A stretch of DNA of 64,000 nucleotides. It comes from Streptomyces sp. ISL-98. GTDB taxonomy: Bacteria; Actinomycetota; Actinomycetes; Streptomycetales; Streptomycetaceae. Below, piece by piece: positions 25,880 through 34,387 of the stretch. Every line of letters begins with the position of its first letter. Position 1 is the first letter of the stretch. The notes beneath the pieces were generated by a model. It ran no database searches, was not told the DNA's origin, and worked only from the letters and a program-made list of their open reading frames with translations. Location of the stretch: positions 153,729 to 217,728 of the forward strand of contig NZ_JAGGPB010000026.1 of the NCBI RefSeq assembly GCF_018614055.1, written 5' to 3'. Made by a program: the position numbers and the translations under genes.

Positions 25880-26692
25880 TCAGCTCTCGTCGAGCAGGCG
25901 CAGCCGCAGCCGCTCACGTGTCTCGGGCGTGATCTTCAGGCCCTCGGCGAGGTAGCGGTCGGTGGTGCCCCAGGTCTCGTCGATGGTCTCGAAGGCGGCG
26001 GCCAGGTACTCGGCGCGCGCCTCGAAGAGCGGGCTGAGCAGCGCCATGACCTCGGGTGACATCCCGACGGGGGAGTTGTCGCTGCGGCGCACCTTGTAGC
26101 GGCGGTGCGGGTCGTTCGACTTGAGATAGTCCGCCTCGATCGCCTCGCGCTCCACACCGACAGCCAGCAGCGTCACCGCGATCGAAAGCCCCGCCCGGTC
26201 CTTGCCCGCCGCGCAGTGCATCAGTGCGGGGACGCTGTCCTCGGCGAGTGCGTGCAGTACCCGGCTGTGCTCCTCCGTACGCTCCTTCATGATCAAGCGG
26301 TACGTCGCGGACATCCGGTCCGCGGCCTTGCCGTCGGAGAGGATCGACCGCAGCTCGTCGAGGTCGCCGTCGCGGACCATCTTCCAGAATTCGGCGCCGT
26401 CGGCCGGGTCGGTCAGCGGCAGATTGACATTGCGCACGCCGGGCAGCTCGACGTCCGGGCCCTCCAGCTTCTGGTCCGCCGCATTGCGGAAGTCGAAGAT
26501 CGTGTGGAGGCCGAGCGAGCCCAGGAAAGCCGCGTCGGAGTCGGTCGCGTGCGCCAGGTGACCGCTGCGGAAGAGCACTCCGTACCGCACCCGACGCCCG
26601 TCCACGGTCGGCAGTCCGCCCACGTCACGGAAGTTGCGCACTCCCGAAAGCTCGGGCTCTGTCGACGGGACCTGCGGCAGCTGCTGTGTCAC
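25880..26692 (-). CDS. Tyrosine-protein phosphatase (DSP/lipid-phosphatase-like)
   Basis: 270 residues. The phosphatase loop C-x5-R is HCAAGKDRAG with Cys160 and Arg166; the N-terminal NFRDVGG (about 20-26) and LFRSGHL are typical of bacterial tyrosine phosphatases of the MptpB/IphP class, which can also act on phosphoinositides. Start GTG 26692 chosen for AGGAG five bases upstream; the frame continues open upstream without a ribosome site. No signal peptide. Monocistronic. Confidence 0.88.
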   Translation of the reverse strand: MTQQLPQVPSTEPELSGVRNFRDVGGLPTVDGRRVRYGVLFRSGHLAHATDSDAAFLGSLGLHTIFDFRNAADQKLEGPDVELPGVRNVNLPLTDPADGAEFWKMVRDGDLDELRSILSDGKAADRMSATYRLIMKERTEEHSRVLHALAEDSVPALMHCAAGKDRAGLSIAVTLLAVGVEREAIEADYLKSNDPHRRYKVRRSDNSPVGMSPEVMALLSPLFEARAEYLAAAFETIDETWGTTDRYLAEGLKITPETRERLRLRLLDES

Positions 26693-26758
26693 GGTGGCTC
26701 CTGAAGGGTCTGCCGTCGGCGTTGCTCGCCGACTTCGGCGCCTTTTGACGATACGACA

Positions 26759-26827
26759 TTGGTTCGTGAGGCAACCATCTCGGCTGTCCCTGCACAGGCG
26801 TTGCCCCAGGGACGTCGGGCGAACCAA
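26759..26827 (+). promoter_or_regulatory. Perfect inverted half-sites upstream of the alpha-galactosidase gene
   Basis: TTGGTTCG (26759-26766) and CGAACCAA (26820-26827) are exact complements 53 bases apart, just before the GH36 start at 26862. A TTGACG at 26745-26750 could be a -35 element. The spacing would suit a looping repressor or two half-sites; the regulator is not in this window. Confidence 0.4.
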
Positions 26828-26861
26828 AATGTTTGGACCTGTTCGGATCTGGGGGGCTCGG

Positions 26862-28976
26862 ATGATCGAGACTGGTGGCGACGGGCGTACCTGGCTGCTT
26901 TCGGGGGCGGCAGGGAGCTACGGGCTGCACCTCACCGACCGCGACGAGCTGGTGCACCTGCACTGGGGTCCGCGCATCTCCCTCGCCGACGCGGAGTCGC
27001 TCGCCGCCGAACCCCCACCGCCCTACTGGCCGTTCGAGTCGCAGCTCGACGGGCGCGAGGAGTACCCGGTCGAGGGCGGCCCCCGTTTCGTACGGCCCGC
27101 CCTGTCCGTACGTACGCCCGCGGTACGCGGCACCGAGTGGCGCCGCACCGACTCCACCGTGGCGGGCGACGAGCTGCGGCTGTCCTTCGCCGATCCCGTG
27201 CACCACCTGGGCGTCACTCTTCACTACCGGATGCGCGAGGACTCCGCCGTCGTCGAGCGGTGGGCCACCGTCACGCACGAGGGCCCGGCGGACTCCCCGG
27301 ACCTGGAGCTGCTGCGGGCCGACGCCGCGGCCTGGACGCTGCCTCTGCGCGAGCGGTGGCGGCTGAGCCAGCTGCACGGCCGGTGGGCGGCCGAGTCCCG
27401 GCTCGTACGTTCGGAGCTCACTCCCGGCGAGAAGGTCCTGGGCAGCCGGCGCGGCCATACCGGGCACCAGCACCTGCCGTGGGTCGCACTCGACGCGCAG
27501 GGGGCCACGGAGGAGAGCGGCGAGGTGTACGGGTGCGCGCTCGGCTGGTCCGGGTCGTGGCGCATCGCCGTACAGCAGCTTCCCGACGGTACCGTGCAGA
27601 TCACCGGCGGGGCCGGTCACGACGATTCGGGTCTGCTGCGGCTGGCGCCCGGCGGAACGTACACCACACCCGTCTTCGCCGGGCTGTGGAGCGAGGGCGG
27701 GTTCGGCGGGGCGAGCCGGGCCTGGCACGCCTGGCAGCTCGCGCATGTCATCCCGGACGCCGACCGGCTGCGGCCCGTCCTCTACAACTCCTGGGAAGCG
27801 ACCGGCTTCGACATCTCCGAGCAGCAGCAGCGCACGCTCGCGCGACGGGCTGCGGACATCGGCGTCGAGCTGTTCGTGGTGGACGACGCGTGGTTCGGCG
27901 CGCGGGTCAGCGACCGGGCCGGGCTCGGCGACTGGACACCGAACCGCGACCGCTTCCCCGGCGGGCTGGGGCCGCTGGCCGACGAAGTGCACGGCCTCGG
28001 TATGCAGTTCGGGATCTGGGTCGAGCCCGAGATGGTCAATGCCGACAGCGATCTGTACCGGGCGCACCCCGACTGGGTGCAGCATCACCCGGGGCGCACC
28101 CGCACCGAGTTCCGCAACCAGCTCGTGCTCAATCTCGCCCGTGACGATGTCCAGACCTACCTCTGGGAGCAGCTCGACGGGCTGCTGTCGGCCGCGCCGG
28201 TCGACTATGTGAAGTGGGACTTCAACCGCTGCTTCACCGACGCGGGCTGGCCGGGCGAACCGTATCCGCAGAAGCTGTGGACCGCGCATGTGCACGCCCT
28301 GTACGGGCTGCTCGACCGGCTGCGGGCCGCGCACCCCACCGTCGCCTTCGAGTCCTGCTCGGGCGGCGGCGGGCGGATCGACCTCGGGATTCTCTCCCGT
28401 ACCGACCAGGTGTGGACCTCCGACAACACCGACCCGCTGGACCGGCTCGTCATCCAGCACGGCTTCAGCCAGCTGCACCCGGCGCGCGCGATGGCCGCAT
28501 GGGTCACCGACAGCCCGAACACCCAGCTCAATGGGCGGGTCAGCTCGCTGCGCTTCCGCTTCGTGAGTGCGATGGCGGGCGTGCTCGGCATCGGCGGCGA
28601 TCTGACCGAGTGGGGCGAGCACGAGATCGCCGAGGCGCGCGAGTGGGTGGATCTCTACAAGGAGATCAGGCCGGTCGTGCAGCACGGCGAGATGCACCGG
28701 CTGCGCCCGCCCGACGGCGGCCTGAGCGCCGTCCAGTACACGCACGGGGACGACATCGTCGTCCTCGCCTGGCTCCAGGCCCAGCATTACGGCGAGCAGC
28801 AGCCACCGCTGCGGCTGCGCGGGCTCGACCCGGCGGCGGCTTACGCGTGCCTGGACACGTCAGCCGTGCACCGCGGGGCCGTACTGCTCCACCGGGGTCT
28901 GCGCACGGCGCTGCGCGGCGATCTGGACGCTGCGGTCTTCCGGCTGCGGCGGGTGCGCGGATCGGGAGATGCGTAA
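26862..28976 (+). CDS. GH36 alpha-galactosidase
   Basis: 704 residues: N-terminal beta-sandwich, a central (beta/alpha)8 barrel and a C-terminal beta domain, the usual GH36 size. The nucleophile is Asp453 in YVKWDFNR, the acid/base Asp521 in SDNTDPLDR, and CSGGGGR precedes it. It hydrolyses terminal alpha-galactosides (melibiose, raffinose type); no signal peptide, so it acts on imported sugars. ATG 26862 was chosen because of the GGGGGG run upstream; ATG 26829 is in frame but inside the inverted half-site. Related alpha-N-acetylgalactosaminidases share the motifs and cannot be excluded. Confidence 0.92.
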   Translation: MIETGGDGRTWLLSGAAGSYGLHLTDRDELVHLHWGPRISLADAESLAAEPPPPYWPFESQLDGREEYPVEGGPRFVRPALSVRTPAVRGTEWRRTDSTVAGDELRLSFADPVHHLGVTLHYRMREDSAVVERWATVTHEGPADSPDLELLRADAAAWTLPLRERWRLSQLHGRWAAESRLVRSELTPGEKVLGSRRGHTGHQHLPWVALDAQGATEESGEVYGCALGWSGSWRIAVQQLPDGTVQITGGAGHDDSGLLRLAPGGTYTTPVFAGLWSEGGFGGASRAWHAWQLAHVIPDADRLRPVLYNSWEATGFDISEQQQRTLARRAADIGVELFVVDDAWFGARVSDRAGLGDWTPNRDRFPGGLGPLADEVHGLGMQFGIWVEPEMVNADSDLYRAHPDWVQHHPGRTRTEFRNQLVLNLARDDVQTYLWEQLDGLLSAAPVDYVKWDFNRCFTDAGWPGEPYPQKLWTAHVHALYGLLDRLRAAHPTVAFESCSGGGGRIDLGILSRTDQVWTSDNTDPLDRLVIQHGFSQLHPARAMAAWVTDSPNTQLNGRVSSLRFRFVSAMAGVLGIGGDLTEWGEHEIAEAREWVDLYKEIRPVVQHGEMHRLRPPDGGLSAVQYTHGDDIVVLAWLQAQHYGEQQPPLRLRGLDPAAAYACLDTSAVHRGAVLLHRGLRTALRGDLDAAVFRLRRVRGSGDA

Positions 28977-29028
28977 TGGTTCGGGATGTTGCGTTGCACT
29001 TCGGGCTAATCGGGCAATTGGTTGTAAC

Positions 29029-29048
29029 TCCCCTTGCTCGTAAGGGGA
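29029..29048 (+). terminator. Short hairpin downstream of the alpha-galactosidase gene
   Basis: TCCCCTT and AAGGGGA pair around a 6-base loop about 50 bases past the stop. No T-run; moderate terminator candidate. Confidence 0.45.
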
Positions 29049-29261
29049 ATGGCCGGTCCCCTGGTGAGCAGGATCATATTTGTGACGGTGCGTGGCGAGG
29101 CGCCGAACGGAAATGCCTGGTCCTGGGCGGAGGTTTGAGATCCGTAATCCACGGAGTGTGACCGGAATTTCATGGTGAATTCCCGCTGGCCAATGCCCGA
29201 GTGAATGGAGTGGCTTGTCCACAGGCGTCCTATCGGCTTACGGTCACCGTCAATCCGGGTG
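29049..29261. other. Intergenic region before the riboswitch
   Basis: About 210 bases with locally lower GC and no convincing reading frame. It should contain the promoter of the riboswitch-peptidase transcript; I could not identify a clear -35/-10 pair. Confidence 0.4.
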
Positions 29262-29450
29262 GACCGCCTAATCCTGCCACCGCCCGGCAACCGCACTCAC
29301 TCACTCAAGCGTGGCAGGAGCGGGGGACCCAGGTAAGTACGCCGTTCATCCGGATCTGCACGTCGGTCCGGACCGGCTCGGGGTGAAGTCGCGCGAGAGC
29401 GCGGCCGGGCATCTCCAGCCCGAACCCGACAGCTCACCTCGTAGGCGACG
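29262..29450 (+). promoter_or_regulatory. Cyclic di-AMP (ydaO/yuaA) riboswitch
   Basis: The sequence shows the conserved blocks of the actinobacterial c-di-AMP riboswitch: GGCAGGAGCGGGGGACCCA (29313-29331), a CGGCTCGGGGTGAAG stretch, and CGAACCCGACAGCTCACCTC near the 3' end. The closing stem pairs CGCCTA (29265-29270) with TAGGCG (29442-29447). It lies directly in front of the LysM/M23 peptidase start, as for Streptomyces rpfA and related wall-hydrolase genes, where ligand binding turns expression off. No computed covariance score is available here. Confidence 0.9.
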
Positions 29451-29464
29451 GAGAGGAATTCGCC

Positions 29465-30364
29465 ATGCCTGCAAAGGGTAAGCACCGTCGCCCGAGGTCG
29501 AACTCGATCACTCGCGGTTTTGTCGCCGCGGGCACGGGCGGTGCCGCACTCGCACTCCCGCTCATTGCCGCCACCGGCGCGAATGCCGCGGAGAAGGCCG
29601 CACCGGCCGCCGCCTCCTCGCCCGTGACGCAGAAGGCTGCGGAGAAGGTCACCAAGAAGGCCACGCAGGCAGCTGCGAAGAAGACCGGCACGAAGACCTA
29701 CTCCGTCGTCTCCGGCGACTATCTGTCGAAGATCGCCGACCGGGAGAACGTGCGCGGCGGCTGGCAGAAGCTGTACGCCGACAACCGTGAGGTCGTCGGC
29801 GGCAACCCCTCGCTGATCCTTCCGGGCATGAAGCTCACCATCGGCGCCAAGGCCCCGGCCGAGGCTCCCGCCGCCCCCCAGGCGAAGGCCGAGGCCAAGC
29901 CCGAGGTCAAGCCGCAGGCCGAGGCCGCGGCCAAGCAGGAGACCAGCACCGTCACCGGCTCCGGCTTCTCCGCCCCGGTCCCCGCGGGCGTCACCACGCC
30001 GTACCGCGCCGCCGGCGGCAGCTGGTCCAGCGGCTACCACACGGGCGTCGACTTCTCCGCGTCGAGCGGCACGCCGGTCAAGGCTGTCAGCTCCGGCACC
30101 GTCGTCTCCGCCGGATGGGGCGGCGCGTACGGCAACGAGGTCGTCATCAAGCACGACGACGGCCGGTACTCGCAGTACGCCCACCTGTCCTCGCTGGCCG
30201 TCTCGTCCGGCCAGAGCGTCAGCGGCGGCACCCAGATCGGTCTCTCCGGCAGCACGGGCAACTCCACCGGCCCGCACCTGCACTTCGAGATCCGGACCGG
30301 CCCGGGCTACGGCTCGGACGTCGACCCGCTGGCCTACCTGCGCGGCAACGGCGTCTCCATCTGA
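29465..30364 (+). CDS. Secreted LysM/M23 peptidoglycan endopeptidase
   Basis: 299 residues. Basic N terminus and a hydrophobic Ala/Leu stretch ending near ANAAEK (about 41) act as a signal peptide. LysM domain at about 79-127 (YSVVSGDYLSKIADRE), an Ala/Lys/Pro-rich linker to 165, and an M23 peptidase domain to the end with zinc ligands His192 and Asp196 (HTGVDF) and His271-Leu-His273 (HLHFEI). It cleaves peptide cross-links in peptidoglycan outside the cell. AGAGGAA lies just before the ATG, directly after the c-di-AMP riboswitch that should control it. Confidence 0.94.
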   Translation: MPAKGKHRRPRSNSITRGFVAAGTGGAALALPLIAATGANAAEKAAPAAASSPVTQKAAEKVTKKATQAAAKKTGTKTYSVVSGDYLSKIADRENVRGGWQKLYADNREVVGGNPSLILPGMKLTIGAKAPAEAPAAPQAKAEAKPEVKPQAEAAAKQETSTVTGSGFSAPVPAGVTTPYRAAGGSWSSGYHTGVDFSASSGTPVKAVSSGTVVSAGWGGAYGNEVVIKHDDGRYSQYAHLSSLAVSSGQSVSGGTQIGLSGSTGNSTGPHLHFEIRTGPGYGSDVDPLAYLRGNGVSI

Positions 30365-30391
30365 CGCACCCCGCCACTGCGGAATCCTCTC

Positions 30392-30447
30392 CGTACGCCC
30401 CCTTTCCCCCGCCACAACTGGCAGGAGGAAAGGGGCGTACGTGTGTT
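30392..30447 (+). terminator. Terminator after the M23 peptidase gene
   Basis: Arms 30392-30407 and 30427-30441 (CGTACGCCCC...GGGGCGTACG) pair over 15 bases with one bulged C, followed by TGTGTTTTC. Located 28 bases past the stop. Confidence 0.85.
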
Positions 30448-30556
30448 TTCGGCGTATTCCGGATTGGGTGAATCTTGACCGGTGTCTTATCTCACCCCTC
30501 GTCAACCCCTCCCTACGGTGGCGTAGGTCACTTGCCCCAGTGAAGGATGTATCGAC

Positions 30557-31348
30557 GTGGCAGACGATTCGAGATCATTCAGTGCAGGCACCATCGGGTC
30601 GTACGCGGCGATCGGCGACAGCTTCACCGAAGGAGTCGGCGACCCCGGACCCGACGGTGCGTTCATCGGCTGGGCCGACAGGCTGGCCGTACTCCTCGAC
30701 GACCGCGTCCCCGAGCACACGTTCCGCTATGCCAACCTCGCCGTGCGCGGCCGGCTCCTCGACCAGATCGTGGAGGAACAGGTCCCGCGCGCCCGGGAAC
30801 TGGCCCCCGATCTGGTGAGTTTCTGTGCGGGAGGCAACGACATCCTCCGGCCCGGCAGCGACCCGGACGACGTCGCCGAGCGCTTCGAGCGGGCCGTGGC
30901 CGACCTCACCAACGCCGTGGGCACCGTCATGGTGACCACCGGCTTCGACACGCGGGGCGTGCCCGTCCTGCGCCATCTGCGGGGCAAGATCGCGACGTAC
31001 ACGGCGCACGTACGGGCCGTCGCCGACCGGTACGACTGCCCGGTGCTCGACCTGTGGTCGCTCAAGTCTGTTCAGGACAGGCGCGCTTGGGACGGCGACC
31101 GGCTGCACCTCTCGCCCGAGGGGCACACACGCGTCGCGCTGCGCGCGGCGCAGGTGCTCGGGCTCGACGTGCCGGCCGACCCGGACCAGGCATGGCCGCC
31201 GCAGGCGCCGCGCGGCACGCTGGAGGCGCGCAAGGACAACATCCAGTGGGCGCGCGAGCACCTGGTGCCATGGATCGGGCGGCGGCTGCGCGGCGAGTCG
31301 TCAGGCGATCACGTCGAGGCGAAGAGGCCCGACCTGCTGCCGCTCTGA
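30557..31348 (+). CDS. SGNH/GDSL hydrolase
   Basis: 263 residues, cytosolic (no signal peptide). Block I GDSFTEG with nucleophile Ser22, block III GGND at 92-95, and block V DRLHLSPEGH with Asp181 and His184 form the catalytic set of an SGNH esterase/lipase. GTG start at 30557 preceded by GAAGGATG. Its last 48 bases overlap the end of the minus-strand STM4011-like gene. Substrate unknown; adjacency to the STM401x cluster is seen, a functional link is not shown. Confidence 0.9.
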   Translation: MADDSRSFSAGTIGSYAAIGDSFTEGVGDPGPDGAFIGWADRLAVLLDDRVPEHTFRYANLAVRGRLLDQIVEEQVPRARELAPDLVSFCAGGNDILRPGSDPDDVAERFERAVADLTNAVGTVMVTTGFDTRGVPVLRHLRGKIATYTAHVRAVADRYDCPVLDLWSLKSVQDRRAWDGDRLHLSPEGHTRVALRAAQVLGLDVPADPDQAWPPQAPRGTLEARKDNIQWAREHLVPWIGRRLRGESSGDHVEAKRPDLLPL

Positions 31349-32191
31349 ATGCCCGGCGGGTATGCGTTCCAGGACGCCGCCCGCGAAGACGTCGTACAAC
31401 GGCAGCGTCTCCAGGTGGACATAGCCGATGTGACAGTCGCAGACGGCGAGGGGGCAGGCGCGCGGGCCCAGCGCCTGCCGGTACGAGCCGTCGTAGAGAT
31501 TGCCGAGCTCCGAGCGGACGAAGTGGCAGCGGCGCACCGTGCCGTCCCCGTCCACCGAGATGACCGACTCGCCCGTACGACAGGGCAGTCCGGCCGAGCG
31601 GTGCGGGTGGCGGCTGTACGGGAAGAGGGGGTCCAGGGCGGTCCAGCGGGCGGCCTCCTCGTCCGTATAGGTGCGGCCCTCGGCCGCGTTGACCCAGAGA
31701 TACACCTCGCCGGGGAGGGCGGCGCGCAGCCGTCGCGCCTCGTCGAGGTGCTCAGGGAAGCCGACGACACCGACGCTGAAGCGCGCGCCCATCGCCGTCA
31801 GGTCGCGGCACTTGGCGAGGAAGCGGTCGTACGGGGTCTGGCCCGGATGGTAGGTGCACCACAGCGCGAGCGTGTCGAGGTCGGCCTGTGCGAGCCAGTC
31901 GGTGCGGCAGCTGAGGTTCGTCTGGATGGCGACGCGCGCGAGGTGCGGCAGCCGGGACAGCTCGGCGAGCGCCTCGCGGTACCAGGAGCGGACCAGGCCC
32001 TCGCCCCAGGGGGTGAAGAGCACCGAAAGGCGGTCGCCGGTCTGCGCGGCGGCCCAGGCGGTGAAACGCTCCAGCGCGGCGCGGTCGGCGCGCAACTGCT
32101 CAGGGGTGTCACGGCGCTTGGCGAACGGGCAGTACGGACAGTCGTAGTCGCAGGAGGCGAGCGGGCCGCGGTAGAGAATCGTCAGGTCCAT
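31301..32191 (-). CDS. STM4011-family radical SAM protein
   Basis: 296 residues. Radical SAM cysteines Cys14, Cys18 and Cys21 (CDYDCPYC) at the N terminus; the C-terminal third carries more Cys residues (RRCHF, then CPLAVCDCHIGYVHL) that could bind an auxiliary cluster, as in SPASM/twitch proteins. The family is named after a Salmonella gene of unknown function (name from memory). Last gene of the minus-strand cluster, 8 bases after the STM4012-like gene. Overlaps the SGNH hydrolase tail-to-tail by 48 bases. Confidence 0.87.
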   Translation of the reverse strand: MDLTILYRGPLASCDYDCPYCPFAKRRDTPEQLRADRAALERFTAWAAAQTGDRLSVLFTPWGEGLVRSWYREALAELSRLPHLARVAIQTNLSCRTDWLAQADLDTLALWCTYHPGQTPYDRFLAKCRDLTAMGARFSVGVVGFPEHLDEARRLRAALPGEVYLWVNAAEGRTYTDEEAARWTALDPLFPYSRHPHRSAGLPCRTGESVISVDGDGTVRRCHFVRSELGNLYDGSYRQALGPRACPLAVCDCHIGYVHLETLPLYDVFAGGVLERIPAGHSERQQVGPLRLDVIA

Positions 32192-32198
32192 GGCGGGC

Positions 32199-33563
32199 TC
32201 ATTTCAGTTCGTACGCGGCCATGGCGGCCCGTACGGAGTCGGAGAAGAGCTCGGGGCCGAGCGCGTCGGAGTGTGCGAGGCCCTCGGGGGACAGGCGCAG
32301 CAGGCCGGGGCCGGCCGTGTCGTCGAGCCAGCCACGCGCCGCGAAGCGGTCGAGCTCGGCGGCGAAGTCGTCGGCAGGCGCGGCGCCGAACCGGTCGGCG
32401 TACTCGGCCAGGGGCATTCCGTCTGCCTGCAGGAGCGACTGGAGCAGGTGGCGGCGGCGTGCCTCGTCGGCGTCGACGTACCGGCCGACCTCGGCACGGG
32501 AGAAGTCCTCGGTGGCGGTGTAGTCGTCGATGATCGACCGTATTTCGCGCATGTCGACGGCGTAGTCGAAGGAGTAGTGGAGCGCGGAGGTGTACGACCG
32601 GGCTCCGCAGCCGAGGCCGATCATGCCGTCGGTCTGGCAGGCGTAGTCGTCGGCCGCCTGCTTCGGCGCATCCTTGCGGCGGAACATCCGCATCGACACC
32701 TGCTCGTAGCCGTGCTCAACGAGGTGGTCCCGGCCCTCGCGGTACAGCCGCAGCCGCTGGGCGTCCCAGGCGGCGTCGGCTTCGGCGCCGATCCGGCCGA
32801 GGCCGGTCAGCGGGCGTACGTACAAGGGGTAGAGGTAGAGCTCCTCGGGCCGCCAGGCGAGCGCGGCGTCGAGCGACACGCGCCAGGTGTCCGAGGTCTG
32901 GCCCTCTATGCCGTAGATCAGGTCGATGTTGAGGACGGGGATACGGGCGTCGCGGATGCGGCCGAGGGCCGCCTCGACGTCGGCGCGGCGCTGCGGGCGC
33001 ACCGCGGCGCGGGCCTCGGCGTCGACGAAGCTCTGGATTCCGAGGCTGAGGCGCGTCGTACCACGGTCGGCGAGCACGGCGAGCCGGTCGGCCGTCGCGG
33101 TCGCGGGGGACGCCTCGACGGAGAGCGGCACGGCGCGCAGGTCCGCGCCCATCCGCTTCTCGGCGATGTCGCAGAGCCGCTCCAGCTCGCCGGCCGTGAG
33201 GAAGGTGGGGGTGCCGCCGCCGAAGGCAGCGGCGGCGAAGCGGGTCCCGCCTCCTTCTCCGGCCTCGCCTCCGGCCTTGTCTCCGGTCTCGTCGAGGGCG
33301 TCGCGTACGGCGGTGGCCTGGCGGTCGAGTGCGTCGAGATACCGGCCGGTCAGCTCGTCCGGGGCGCCGATCCGGGTGAAGAGGTTGCAGAAGCCGCAGC
33401 GGACCTCGCAGAACGGTATGTGGAGGTAGAGGGAGAGGGCGTTCTTGGGCTCGCCCGCCCACAGATCGCGCAGCGCGGGGCGGCTCTTCAGCTCGCGATA
33501 CGCCGTTTTGTGCGGGTAGGCGTAGACGTAACTCTGGTACGGGCGGGGCGTCCTGGTGCTCAT
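32199..33563 (-). CDS. STM4012-family radical SAM protein (HemW/HemN-like)
   Basis: 454 residues. Cys52, Cys56 and Cys59 (FCEVRCGFCN) bind the catalytic iron-sulfur cluster; GGGTPTFL and LNIDLIYGIEGQT are typical of the coproporphyrinogen-oxidase-like branch, and the C-terminal region resembles the HemW winged domain. Not a heme-pathway gene by context: it lies in the STM4011-STM4015 set. ATG at 33563 overlaps the upstream gene by ATGA. Reaction unknown. Confidence 0.88.
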   Translation of the reverse strand: MSTRTPRPYQSYVYAYPHKTAYRELKSRPALRDLWAGEPKNALSLYLHIPFCEVRCGFCNLFTRIGAPDELTGRYLDALDRQATAVRDALDETGDKAGGEAGEGGGTRFAAAAFGGGTPTFLTAGELERLCDIAEKRMGADLRAVPLSVEASPATATADRLAVLADRGTTRLSLGIQSFVDAEARAAVRPQRRADVEAALGRIRDARIPVLNIDLIYGIEGQTSDTWRVSLDAALAWRPEELYLYPLYVRPLTGLGRIGAEADAAWDAQRLRLYREGRDHLVEHGYEQVSMRMFRRKDAPKQAADDYACQTDGMIGLGCGARSYTSALHYSFDYAVDMREIRSIIDDYTATEDFSRAEVGRYVDADEARRRHLLQSLLQADGMPLAEYADRFGAAPADDFAAELDRFAARGWLDDTAGPGLLRLSPEGLAHSDALGPELFSDSVRAAMAAYELK

Positions 33564-34387
33564 CGGGTGGCCCCTTGATCGAGAGTGAAGTGGGCGTAGG
33601 GGACGGTCCAGACGGCCTCGTGACCGAGGCGGTGGCCGGTGTATCCGTCGTCGCCGTACGCCGTGCCGTGGTCGGAGCAGACGATCGCGAAGCAGGGGCG
33701 GCGGCTGCTCGCGGCGGCGAAGAGCCTGCCGATGTGCCGGTCGACGTACTCCAGGGCAGCGGCATGGGTCGCGCGGGTGTCGCCGGCCTCGCGGGTTGCG
33801 CCGGGCAGATGGAACCAGTTGGGCTGGTGCAGCGCGGAGACATTGACGAACAGGAACAGCCGCTGCTCGGCGGGCAGTCCGGCGACGACCTTCTCGGCCC
33901 GGACCACCTGCTCCTCGAAGGAGACGGGGGACGCCACACCGAACTCCGGCTCCCAGTGGCTCTCCTGGAACATCCCGGGCAGCACCGAGCCCAGCGGGCC
34001 CTGCCGGTTGAAGAAACCGACGCCGCCGATGCACACCGTGCGGTAACCGGCGTCCGCGAGGCCGGAGACCAGATCGGGGGTGTCGAAGACGAAGGTGCGC
34101 TCGGCGGTGGTCTCGCTGCCCGCGAAGCGCGCCGCGAAGAGCCGCGGGTGGGGGCCCTGCGCGGCGGGCGTGGGCAGGAAACCCGCGAAGATCGCCTGGT
34201 GCGAGGCGTAGGTGAAACTGCCGGGCGCGTGCCGCTTCTCCCAGACGCCGCCGGGCAGATGGGCAACCAGGTTCGGGATGCGTCCGGCGGCGGCCAGTTC
34301 GGCGGCGACGTCGTGGCGCAGGGTGTCGAGGGTGACGAGCAGCAGATCGTGGCTGCCCACGATCTTGTTCATGTCAGGTGATTGCAT
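33560..34387 (-). CDS. STM4013-family alkaline-phosphatase-superfamily hydrolase
   Basis: 275 residues of the sulfatase/phosphodiesterase fold. The N-terminal LVTLDTLRHD places a metal-binding Asp21 and the nucleophile-position Thr22, and CSDHGTAYGDDG near the C terminus supplies the other metal ligands. Thr instead of Cys/Ser in the nucleophile position argues for phosphoester or phosphotransfer chemistry rather than formylglycine sulfatase activity. The ATG at 34387 was chosen for AAGGAA five bases upstream; ATG 34372 lies one base after the upstream stop. Third of five coupled cluster genes. Confidence 0.85.
   Translation of the reverse strand: MQSPDMNKIVGSHDLLLVTLDTLRHDVAAELAAAGRIPNLVAHLPGGVWEKRHAPGSFTYASHQAIFAGFLPTPAAQGPHPRLFAARFAGSETTAERTFVFDTPDLVSGLADAGYRTVCIGGVGFFNRQGPLGSVLPGMFQESHWEPEFGVASPVSFEEQVVRAEKVVAGLPAEQRLFLFVNVSALHQPNWFHLPGATREAGDTRATHAAALEYVDRHIGRLFAAASSRRPCFAIVCSDHGTAYGDDGYTGHRLGHEAVWTVPYAHFTLDQGATR

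Noticed and set aside
32199..33563. Oxygen-independent coproporphyrinogen oxidase of heme synthesis
   Set aside because: It shares the radical SAM branch, but gene order places it in the STM401x set and no other heme gene is near.
33560..34387. Formylglycine sulfatase
   Set aside because: The nucleophile position is Thr in LDTLRHD and the C/S-x-P-x-R motif is absent.
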